Shown one piece after another: positions 15,800 through 21,136 of a stretch of 21,136 bases of DNA. The stretch covers positions 1 through 21,136 of the forward strand of contig JAQXRK010000038.1 in the NCBI GenBank assembly GCA_029218485.1, given 5' to 3'. The stretch is from a bacterium (GTDB taxonomy: Bacteria; Bacillota; Clostridia; Christensenellales; CAG-138). Made by a program: the position numbers and the translations under genes. The notes below the pieces were generated by a model. The model searched no databases, had not been told where the DNA came from, and worked only from the letters and a program-made list of their open reading frames with translations. How positions within the stretch are numbered: position 1 is the first letter of the stretch; each line of letters opens with the position of its first letter.

Positions 15800-16570
15800 T
15801 CAGATATTCAGACGGTCAAAAATGCGGCGCGCAGCCTGCTTGACCGCGCTGTCCGCCGGCAGCTCCACGCTCGGGCGACCCTCCGCGTCGAACGCGTACA
15901 CCTGATCGTCGTGCGGGACCACGCCCGCGAGCTTCAGGCCATACCGCTCGATCTCCTCGCGCACGCCCGCATTCAGCTCGCCGCCCGGCGCGCGGTTGAT
16001 GATCAGCTGCACATCCTTGGCGCCAAGCTGCATCTGCGCGATCATCTCCGCCAGACGGCCCGCCGCCTGCACGCCGCGGCGGGAACAATCGCTCACAAGC
16101 AGGATGGTGTCCACATTCGGCAGCACACCGCGGCTGATATGCTCGAGTCCCGCCTCGTTGTCCACGACGATATAGCGGTAGTTTTTGGCGTATTTTTCCA
16201 CCTGGGCGCCAAGGATGCCGTTGACAAAGCAATAGCACCCCTTGCCCTGTGTGCGGCCCATGACGAGAAGGTCATAGTCCTCGCCCTCGGTCAGCGCCTC
16301 GCCGAACATCATCTCCGCATACTCCGCCTTGGTCATACCCTGCGGAATGGGGCTCTGCGGCTCCAGCTCCGCGCGGGCAATGTTCTCGCGGATATCGCCG
16401 AGCGTCAGCTCCACATCGACGCCCAGCACCTCGTTGAGGTTGGAATTTGCATCCGCATCAACGGCAAGCACCGCGCCGTTATGGCGCTCGCAGAGGTATT
16501 CGATCAGCATGCCGCAGATCGTCGTCTTTCCTACGCCGCCTTTTCCGGCGAACGCAATGGTTTGTGCCAT
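15800..16570 (-). CDS. cooC: Nickel-insertion ATPase CooC/AcsF type
   Basis: 256 aa, a MinD/Mrp-like P-loop ATPase. CooC proteins load nickel into CO dehydrogenase, and the AcsF subgroup acts on acetyl-CoA synthase. The deviant Walker A GKGGVGKTT is at residues 9-17, with the signature Lys10. The CxC nickel-binding pair is Cys112 and Cys114 (GKGCYCFVNG), the same positions as in Carboxydothermus CooC1. VDADANSNL (38-46) and IVVDNEAG are also typical. ATG 16570 follows AAAGGAG. A small hairpin TCCCGC/GCGGGA (16593-16608) lies in the 46-nt gap after metF. Since acsB follows in the operon and no CO dehydrogenase gene is near, acetyl-CoA synthase is a plausible client here; sequence alone does not separate the two subgroups. 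Confidence 0.92.
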   Translation of the reverse strand: MAQTIAFAGKGGVGKTTICGMLIEYLCERHNGAVLAVDADANSNLNEVLGVDVELTLGDIRENIARAELEPQSPIPQGMTKAEYAEMMFGEALTEGEDYDLLVMGRTQGKGCYCFVNGILGAQVEKYAKNYRYIVVDNEAGLEHISRGVLPNVDTILLVSDCSRRGVQAAGRLAEMIAQMQLGAKDVQLIINRAPGGELNAGVREEIERYGLKLAGVVPHDDQVYAFDAEGRPSVELPADSAVKQAARRIFDRLNI

Positions 16571-16616
16571 AGGGATACTCCTTTTCAGAGACTCCCGCCA
16601 AAGCGGGAATCGGTTT

Positions 16617-17546
16617 TCAGATCAGATCGACGATGCCGGATTCCTTCACAATCCGCGCCACATCGTCGTACTTATTCAACGCATACAAATGGATGCCGTC
16701 CACACCGCAGGCGCGGTATTCATCGATCTGGCGGATGGTGTACTCGATGCCGGCCTCCTTGAACCGCTGCTTCTTCTCCTCGACCTGGGTATCGAACGGA
16801 TCCTTGACAAACGGATTCGGGAAAATCCAGTTTTTCGAGATGATCTCGCACAGGGAACGCGGGATCACGCAGCCGTTGCGGCTGAGCGCCATGTTGATCG
16901 TCGCGGCCTGATCGAGCACGGGCATGATGCCGACATCGACCGGCAGCGTAACGCCGGCGGCACGGATCGCATCGAGCCAATAGCGGAACTGATCCATGTC
17001 CCAGCAAAGCTGCGTCATGATATAGTCCGCGCCCTCATCCTGCTTCTGCTTGAGAAAGCCGATGTCCGCCTCGAGGCTCCGGCAGGCGATGTGCCCCTCG
17101 GGCGAACCAGCAACGGCGATGGTAAACCGGTCGCCGTACTCCTTTCGCACGAATTTGACCAGCTCCGTCGCATAGTGCAGATCGCCGCCCGTACCTTCCC
17201 AGCCGAACGGCAGGTCGCCGCGCAGCGCAAGCATATGATCGATCCCATGCTCCAGATACCGGTCGAGCTGTTCGCGAATGCCCTCTTTCGTGTTGCCGAT
17301 GCAGGTGAAGTGCGTGACCGGAATGGCTTTTCCGTCCTGCTGAATCTTGTCGAGCACCGCAAGGTTCTTGCCAACATTGGTTCCGCCTGCTCCGTAGGTG
17401 CAGGAAATGTAGTCGGGATGGAGCGTGTAGAGCTTGTCCAGCACGCCGCCGTCGCCGCACAGTTTTTCCATGCCGACGTCCGTTTTGGGCGGAAACACCT
17501 CAAAGGAAAAGGCTGCTCGTTTCTTCATAATCTCCGGAATGCGCAA
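16617..17546 (-). CDS. metF: Methylenetetrahydrofolate reductase
   Basis: 309 aa from a TTG start. The flavoenzyme reduces 5,10-methylene-THF to 5-methyl-THF, the substrate of the AcsE domain. Family marks are FSFEVFPPK (13-21) with the catalytic Glu16, SCTYGAGG, HMLALRGDLP and AVAGSPEGH. I chose TTG 17546 because GGAGG (17560-17556) sits 9 nt upstream. ATG 17528 would give 303 aa but has only a GGAG 3 nt away, and the extra MRIPEI resembles the N-terminus of clostridial MetF proteins. In many acetogens MetF works with the zinc-cluster protein MetV, whose gene usually lies beside it. No metV is visible here, so the electron donor route is unclear. Confidence 0.95.
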   Translation of the reverse strand: MRIPEIMKKRAAFSFEVFPPKTDVGMEKLCGDGGVLDKLYTLHPDYISCTYGAGGTNVGKNLAVLDKIQQDGKAIPVTHFTCIGNTKEGIREQLDRYLEHGIDHMLALRGDLPFGWEGTGGDLHYATELVKFVRKEYGDRFTIAVAGSPEGHIACRSLEADIGFLKQKQDEGADYIMTQLCWDMDQFRYWLDAIRAAGVTLPVDVGIMPVLDQAATINMALSRNGCVIPRSLCEIISKNWIFPNPFVKDPFDTQVEEKKQRFKEAGIEYTIRQIDEYRACGVDGIHLYALNKYDDVARIVKESGIVDLI

Positions 17547-17555
17547 AACAAAGAC

Positions 17556-17560
17556 CCTCC
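17556..17560 (-). promoter_or_regulatory. metF: Ribosome binding site that decides the metF TTG start
   Basis: GGAGG on the minus strand, 9 nt before TTG 17546. The alternative ATG at 17528 has only a poorly placed GGAG. Confidence 0.7.
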
Positions 17561-17615
17561 ATATACTTTAATTGAATCGGCACGCCTCAGCCGAAAATGA
17601 TGAACGCAACCCCGT

Positions 17616-17840
17616 TTACACGGGCGTAAAAGAATAGCGCTTTCGCAGGCCGGCACAATCGATGTCGAACAGCAGGGTTCCGTCGGAACGGGCTTCCCGC
17701 TCCACCACGACCGCTCGCGGCTCGATCCGGCAAAGATACGCCTCGGGCGCATCCGTTTCCACGTCAAAAAAGCTGACATCGCGCATCTGGTTGTTGCTGC
17801 AGCGATTAAAAATCTCGCAGCAGACCTCATATTGCTGCAT
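17616..17840 (-). CDS. Small unknown protein, first gene of the acs operon
   Basis: 74 aa. I do not recognise a characterised family. It starts at ATG 17840 with a strong GGAGGAG upstream (an earlier in-frame ATG at 17882 has no such site). It has cysteines at 7, 8 and 14 near the N-terminus (YEVCCEIFNRC) followed by NNQMRDVSFFDVET, and a C-terminal half of alternating charged and hydrophobic residues ending LRKRYSFTPV. No signal peptide or membrane segment is visible. It is too short and unlike MetV to be that partner. It lies 69 nt before metF and directly after the operon leader. A metal or redox role, or an assembly role for MetF or the corrinoid protein, is conceivable from the cysteines and position only. 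A short hairpin CCCGT/ACGGG overlaps its stop codon. Confidence 0.75.
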   Translation of the reverse strand: MQQYEVCCEIFNRCSNNQMRDVSFFDVETDAPEAYLCRIEPRAVVVEREARSDGTLLFDIDCAGLRKRYSFTPV

Positions 17841-18060
17841 GGCTCTCCTCCGCTCCACCGTCCGGCGCCCGCCCGCGGACACCTTTACACAGAAAAGAGC
17901 AAAACCACCGCCCGCCTGTCCGCTTGTCCGCTACGACATATGCCGCCCTCCCATCTTGAAAAAGGGCTTGAGATCGTGGAAATGCTCCGATTGCTGTATG
18001 TTCTCCGATATGCCGCGCAGCGACGCGCAGCACTATCCGTAAAACCATATCAATATTTAT
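17841..18060 (-). promoter_or_regulatory. Structured leader of the acs operon (candidate regulatory RNA)
   Basis: About 220 nt without a gene between the promoter and the first start codon. On the minus strand GATATG/CATATC (18051-18046 with 18012-18007) closes a hairpin around a GC-rich inner stem, and GCCCT/AGGGC (17967-17963 with 17949-17945) forms another. A tandem repeat of AGCGGACA (17932-17917) offers two alternative 5' arms for a single TGTCCGC (17881-17875) near the start codon. I could not fit it to the cobalamin, THF, ZTP or SAM consensus. The long, paired leader suggests control, but the signal is unknown. Confidence 0.45.
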
Positions 18061-18066
18061 ATATAT

Positions 18067-18095
18067 ACTATACTCCAACGCCCCCGGCTTGACAA
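18067..18095 (-). promoter_or_regulatory. Sigma-A type promoter for the acs operon
   Basis: On the minus strand TTGTCA (18095-18090), a 17-bp spacer and TATAGT (18072-18067), followed by an AT-rich stretch. It lies 26 bp past the Nudix gene stop. No terminator with a U tract separates them, so some read-through from the Nudix gene is possible. Confidence 0.8.
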
Positions 18096-18121
18096 GGCCT
18101 TACAACCGGAGAAATTCGATT

Positions 18122-18736
18122 TTATTTGCCAATCGCATCCATTTCGAGCAATCCGCGCAGAATCATGGCGGCATGATCAAAGGCGATGCCGCCCGTTTCC
18201 AGCACGGAGAGATCGTAAACGGTACCGCATGCCGTTTCGGCCCGGTTCACGCGCAGCAGCGCTTCCATATGGATCTGCCCATTCGAGAGGGTCAGCACCG
18301 CACGGTCCCCCTCGAGCCTGTACTCTGCCGCAAACCAGGCCGCCGCTGCCGCATCGTCATCCGCCCGCACGGCGAGCTTGGACCGGTCTGCAACGCTGAG
18401 GTAGACCTGCGAGATCGTCCATCCGCGCGGGTCGCGCCCCGGCGCGCTGCAAAGCATGAGCTGGCGCAGCGGCAGTCCTTCCACATGGGTCTCCTCCGCC
18501 AGTTCGCGCCGCGCCGCCTCGTCCACGCTCTCGTGGGGATTGGCAAACCCGCCGGGCAACGCCCAGCAGCCGAGGCACGGGTGCCCGCCCCGCCGGATGA
18601 GCAGCACCTTCGGCGCCGGTTCCTCCGGCGAAAGAAGGACGATATCGGCCGTCATCGACGGGCGCGGATAGCGATCCGCGCGGTATGTGCTCAAAAACTG
18701 CTCCTCTGTCAACCCGTTTTTATCCAACAATTCCAT
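18122..18736 (-). CDS. Nudix hydrolase
   Basis: 204 aa. The Nudix box spans residues 63-85: Gly63, x5, Glu69, x7, Arg77-Glu78-Leu79-x-Glu81-Glu82, the metal-binding loop-helix that cleaves nucleoside diphosphates linked to another group. The usual glycine before the last hydrophobic residue is His84 here. The N-terminal ~25 residues (LTEEQFLSTYRADRYPRPS) followed by TADIVLL resemble Nudix proteins annotated as ADP-ribose or NAD-related hydrolases, but the substrate cannot be assigned from sequence. It has its own promoter (18763-18791), which diverges from that of glpK. Nothing ties it functionally to the acs operon downstream other than orientation and lack of a clear terminator. Confidence 0.88.
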   Translation of the reverse strand: MELLDKNGLTEEQFLSTYRADRYPRPSMTADIVLLSPEEPAPKVLLIRRGGHPCLGCWALPGGFANPHESVDEAARRELAEETHVEGLPLRQLMLCSAPGRDPRGWTISQVYLSVADRSKLAVRADDDAAAAAWFAAEYRLEGDRAVLTLSNGQIHMEALLRVNRAETACGTVYDLSVLETGGIAFDHAAMILRGLLEMDAIGK

Positions 18737-18762
18737 CTGTGAAACACCTGCCTTTTGAAAAC

Positions 18763-18791
18763 AGTATACCGCCGGCCGTAAAAAACGACAA
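18763..18791 (-). promoter_or_regulatory. Promoter of the Nudix gene
   Basis: On the minus strand TTGTCG (18791-18786), 17-bp spacer, TATACT (18768-18763), 27 bp before the start codon. Its -35 box is only 4 bp from that of the divergent glpK promoter. Confidence 0.72.
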
Positions 18792-18795
18792 TCCC

Positions 18796-18824
18796 TTGCG
18801 GTGCCATGCGAACCGATTTATAAT
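18796..18824 (+). promoter_or_regulatory. Promoter of the glycerol operon
   Basis: TTGCGG (18796-18801), 17-bp spacer, TATAAT (18819-18824), 28 bp before the glpK start. The -10 box is perfect and the -35 box is weak, as often seen for promoters that need an activator. Confidence 0.65.
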
Positions 18825-18852
18825 AAAAAAAACGATTTGGGAGCGTGCGGCT

Positions 18853-20346
18853 ATGGCAGACTATATGATGGCTTTGGACGCGGGTACGACGAGCAACCGG
18901 TGCATCCTCTTTGACCGGCACGGGCGCGTTTGCAGCGTGGCGCAGCAGGAGTTTACCCAGTATTATCCCATGCCCGGATGGGTGGAACACGACGCGGAGG
19001 AGATCTTCACGACGCAGCTTGCCGTTGCGCGCGCGGCCATGGAAAAGATCGGCGCAACGCCCGCCGATATTGCCGCCATCGGCATCACGAACCAGCGGGA
19101 AACGACGGTCGTTTGGGACAAACAGACCGGTAAGCCCATATGCCACGCCATCGTATGGCAGTGCCGGCGAACCGCCGCCTACTGCGATGCGCTCAAGGGC
19201 CGTGGACTGACCGATATGATTCGGACGCGGACCGGCCTGATGCCGGATGCATATTTCTCCGGCACAAAGCTGCGCTGGATTCTGGAGAATGTGCCGGGCG
19301 CGAGGGCGCGCGCCGAGAGCGGCGAATTGCTGTTCGGCACCATCGATACCTGGCTCATCTGGAAACTGACCGGCGGCAGGCTGCACATTACGGACTATTC
19401 CAATGCGTCGCGCACGATGCTGTTCAATATTCATTCGCTCCAATGGGATGCAGACATCCTGCGCGAACTGGAAATCCCGGCCTGCATGCTGCCCGAGGTG
19501 CGCCCGTCCTCCTGCGTTTACGGCGAGACGGATGCAAACTGGTTCGGCGCGCCGATCGTGCTTGCGGGCGCGGCCGGTGACCAGCAGGCGGCGCTGTTCG
19601 GCCAGACCTGTTTTCAGCCGGGCGAGGCCAAGAACACCTATGGCACGGGCTGCTTTTTGCTCATGAACACCGGTGAAACGCCGATCCGTTCCGAGAACGG
19701 GCTGGTGACAACCATTGCGTGGGGCATCGACAACCGGGTGTATTATGCGCTGGAGGGCTCCGTGTTCGTCGCCGGCGCGGCCATCCAATGGCTGCGCGAT
19801 GAAATGGGGCTCATCCGCACCGCGGCGGAATCTGAGGAATGCGCCCGCCGCGTGCCCGATACGGCCGGCTGCTTTGTCGTTCCTGCCTTTGTCGGGCTGG
19901 GGGCGCCCTACTGGGATCAGTATGCGCGCGGCTGCATCGTCGGGTTGACGCGCGGAGTGAACCGCGACCATATCGTGCGCGCTGCGCTCGAATCGCTCGC
20001 GTATCAGACCAGCGATGTGCTGCGCGCGATGCAGGAGGACTCCGGCATCCGGCTCTCGGCGTTGCGCGTGGATGGCGGCGCCTCCGCAAACAATTTCCTG
20101 ATGCAGTTCCAATCGGATATCATCGGCGCGCCCGTGCTGCGGCCGGCCTGTGTCGAGACGACCGCCATGGGCGCGGCGTATCTTGCCGGCCTTGCCGCCG
20201 GGTTCTGGCCGAGCGCCGAAGCGCTCAAGGACAATCTGCTCGCGCCAACGGTATTTGAGCCGGGCATGAGCCCCGCCGAGCGCAGTGAGCGGCTCTACGG
20301 CTGGGAGAAGGCCGTTCGCTGTTCCTTCGGGTGGGCGCACGCATAA
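18853..20346 (+). CDS. glpK: Glycerol kinase
   Basis: 497 aa, the standard length. GlpK phosphorylates glycerol with ATP to sn-glycerol 3-phosphate in the cytosol. The FGGY-family ATPase core shows ALDAGTTSNR (7-16), ITNQRETTVVWD, the substrate region DYSNASRTMLFNI, and GAAGDQQAALFGQ with KNTYGTGCF. ATG 18853 follows GGGAG at 9 nt; the frame is open further upstream but runs through the promoter. In Enterococcus GlpK the enzyme is activated when HPr phosphorylates His232. The matching short loop here reads DANWFG, with Asn229 where a His would be expected, so this control is probably absent. It is followed 19 nt later by a glpA-like gene. Confidence 0.97.
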   Translation: MADYMMALDAGTTSNRCILFDRHGRVCSVAQQEFTQYYPMPGWVEHDAEEIFTTQLAVARAAMEKIGATPADIAAIGITNQRETTVVWDKQTGKPICHAIVWQCRRTAAYCDALKGRGLTDMIRTRTGLMPDAYFSGTKLRWILENVPGARARAESGELLFGTIDTWLIWKLTGGRLHITDYSNASRTMLFNIHSLQWDADILRELEIPACMLPEVRPSSCVYGETDANWFGAPIVLAGAAGDQQAALFGQTCFQPGEAKNTYGTGCFLLMNTGETPIRSENGLVTTIAWGIDNRVYYALEGSVFVAGAAIQWLRDEMGLIRTAAESEECARRVPDTAGCFVVPAFVGLGAPYWDQYARGCIVGLTRGVNRDHIVRAALESLAYQTSDVLRAMQEDSGIRLSALRVDGGASANNFLMQFQSDIIGAPVLRPACVETTAMGAAYLAGLAAGFWPSAEALKDNLLAPTVFEPGMSPAERSERLYGWEKAVRCSFGWAHA

Positions 20347-20365
20347 CAGAAAGGGAGCAAATCGG

Positions 20366-21136
20366 ATGCTAGATGCGATCATCATTGGCGGCGGCGTGAT
20401 CGGCTGCGCCGTGGCAAGGGAGCTGTCCCGCTATCGGGCGGATGTACTGCTGCTGGAAAAAACGGCCGATATCTGCAACGGACAGAGCAAGGCGAACACG
20501 GCCATCGTCCACGGCGGGTATGACGCCAAGCCCGGTACGAACAAGGCAAAATACAATGTTTTGGGGAACCGCATGTTCCCCGATATCTGCGCGGCGCTCG
20601 ATGTGCCCATGCGCACAAACACCTCTCTGGTCGTCTCGTTTTCAGCGGAGGATCGCCCGGCGCTCGAAGCGCTGCTGGAGCGCGGAAGGCAGAATGGCGT
20701 GACCGGCCTGTCCATCCTGTCGCGGGATGCGCTGCACCGGCGCGAGCCGAACCTGAGCGCCGGTGCGTTTGAGGCGCTGCTGGTGGAGACGGGCGGCATC
20801 TGCTGCCCGTACGAATTGACGCAGGCCTACGCGGAAAACGCCGCGGAGAACGGCGTCCGCTTTCTGCGCAATGCTGCTGTAACCGATATTTCGCGCACGC
20901 AGGACGGCAACTGGATGGTGCGCTCCTGCGCGGGCGACTTTTGCGCCCGCGCCGTGATCAACTGTGCGGGGGTCTGTTCCGATGTGCTGCACAACATGGT
21001 TTCGCCCGACCGCATCACCATCCACCCGCGCCGCGGCGAATACTACCTGCTCGACAAAAAGTATCAGGGCACGTTTCAGGCAACGATCTTCCAGCTGCCA
21101 ACGCAAAAGGGAAAGGGCGTGCTGGTCGCGCCCACG
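20366..21136 (+). CDS. glpA: FAD-dependent glycerol-3-phosphate dehydrogenase, GlpA-like (3' end outside window)
   Basis: The first 257 codons are open to the window edge. The Rossmann FAD motif is at the N-terminus (IIGGGVIGCA, Gly8-x-Gly10-x2-Gly13), with LLLEK at the end of the second strand and GQSKANTAIVHGGYD, the conserved DAO-family stretch that contacts FAD. ATG 20366 follows AAAGGGAG. Coming directly after glpK, it probably oxidises glycerol 3-phosphate to dihydroxyacetone phosphate. In many clostridia such a protein has a C-terminal [2Fe-2S] BFD-like domain and is followed by a GlpB-like oxidoreductase and a DUF1667 protein; these would lie beyond the window and cannot be checked. 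Other members of the DAO family cannot be fully excluded. Confidence 0.83.
   Translation, partial: MLDAIIIGGGVIGCAVARELSRYRADVLLLEKTADICNGQSKANTAIVHGGYDAKPGTNKAKYNVLGNRMFPDICAALDVPMRTNTSLVVSFSAEDRPALEALLERGRQNGVTGLSILSRDALHRREPNLSAGAFEALLVETGGICCPYELTQAYAENAAENGVRFLRNAAVTDISRTQDGNWMVRSCAGDFCARAVINCAGVCSDVLHNMVSPDRITIHPRRGEYYLLDKKYQGTFQATIFQLPTQKGKGVLVAPT

Noticed and set aside
12524..16762. A reading frame of about 1,400 codons on the plus strand opposite acsC-acsE, acsD and cooC, and similar long plus-strand frames at 10275-12503, 7800-9167 and 3831-5237.
   Set aside because: They lie antisense to genes with clear family motifs, have low-complexity Arg/His/Ala/Asp-rich translations without domains, and arise from the GC-rich codon use of the real genes.
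17616..17840. The 74-aa protein as a degenerate MetV.
   Set aside because: It is far shorter than MetV and lacks its zinc-site pattern and conserved core as I know them.
17841..18060. Cobalamin riboswitch ahead of the acs operon.
   Set aside because: No B12-box GCCACUG-type motif or the usual core could be found on the minus strand.

Overview
This window looks like the chromosome of a GC-rich anaerobic Firmicute (class Clostridia or a relative). The grounds are a clostridial-type acetyl-CoA synthase, an ECF-type folate transporter behind a THF-I riboswitch, sigma-A type promoters with 17-bp spacers, and strong GGAGG ribosome binding sites. I cannot name the species from sequence alone. No mobile element, CRISPR array or phage gene was seen.

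Layout. (i) Positions 1-122 hold the end of a plus-strand tRNA-Leu(UAA) with an encoded CCA end and a strong terminator. (ii) Positions 275-18095 are one long minus-strand block devoted to the Wood-Ljungdahl pathway, and it appears to be split into three transcription units. The first starts at a promoter at 18067-18095 with a structured ~220-nt leader: a 74-aa unknown protein, metF, cooC, acsD, an acsC-acsE fusion, acsB, acsV and a DUF3786 protein. The second starts at 7470-7498 and carries a THF-I riboswitch plus terminator ahead of folT and folC. The third starts at 5184-5212 and has a leader with competing hairpins ahead of fhs, fchA, folD, a formate/nitrite-family channel gene and 5-formyl-THF cyclo-ligase. 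(iii) A minus-strand Nudix hydrolase gene (18122-18736) diverges from a plus-strand glycerol operon: glpK, then a glpA-like gene cut off by the window edge.

How the genes work together. The FNT channel can move formate. Fhs loads formate on tetrahydrofolate, FchA makes methenyl-THF, FolD reduces it to methylene-THF, and MetF reduces that to methyl-THF. The AcsE part of the fusion passes the methyl group to the corrinoid protein AcsC/AcsD, and AcsB builds acetyl-CoA. AcsV reactivates oxidised corrinoid and CooC is a nickel-handling ATPase. FolT, FolC and the cyclo-ligase keep the folate pool supplied. The CO dehydrogenase subunit (acsA/cooS), formate dehydrogenase and metV are not in this window.

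The most notable points are the in-frame fusion of the corrinoid protein large subunit with its methyltransferase, a FolD that has lost the lysine and glutamine needed for cyclohydrolase activity and sits beside a dedicated FchA, and two structured leaders (ahead of fhs and ahead of the acs operon) that match no riboswitch class I know.
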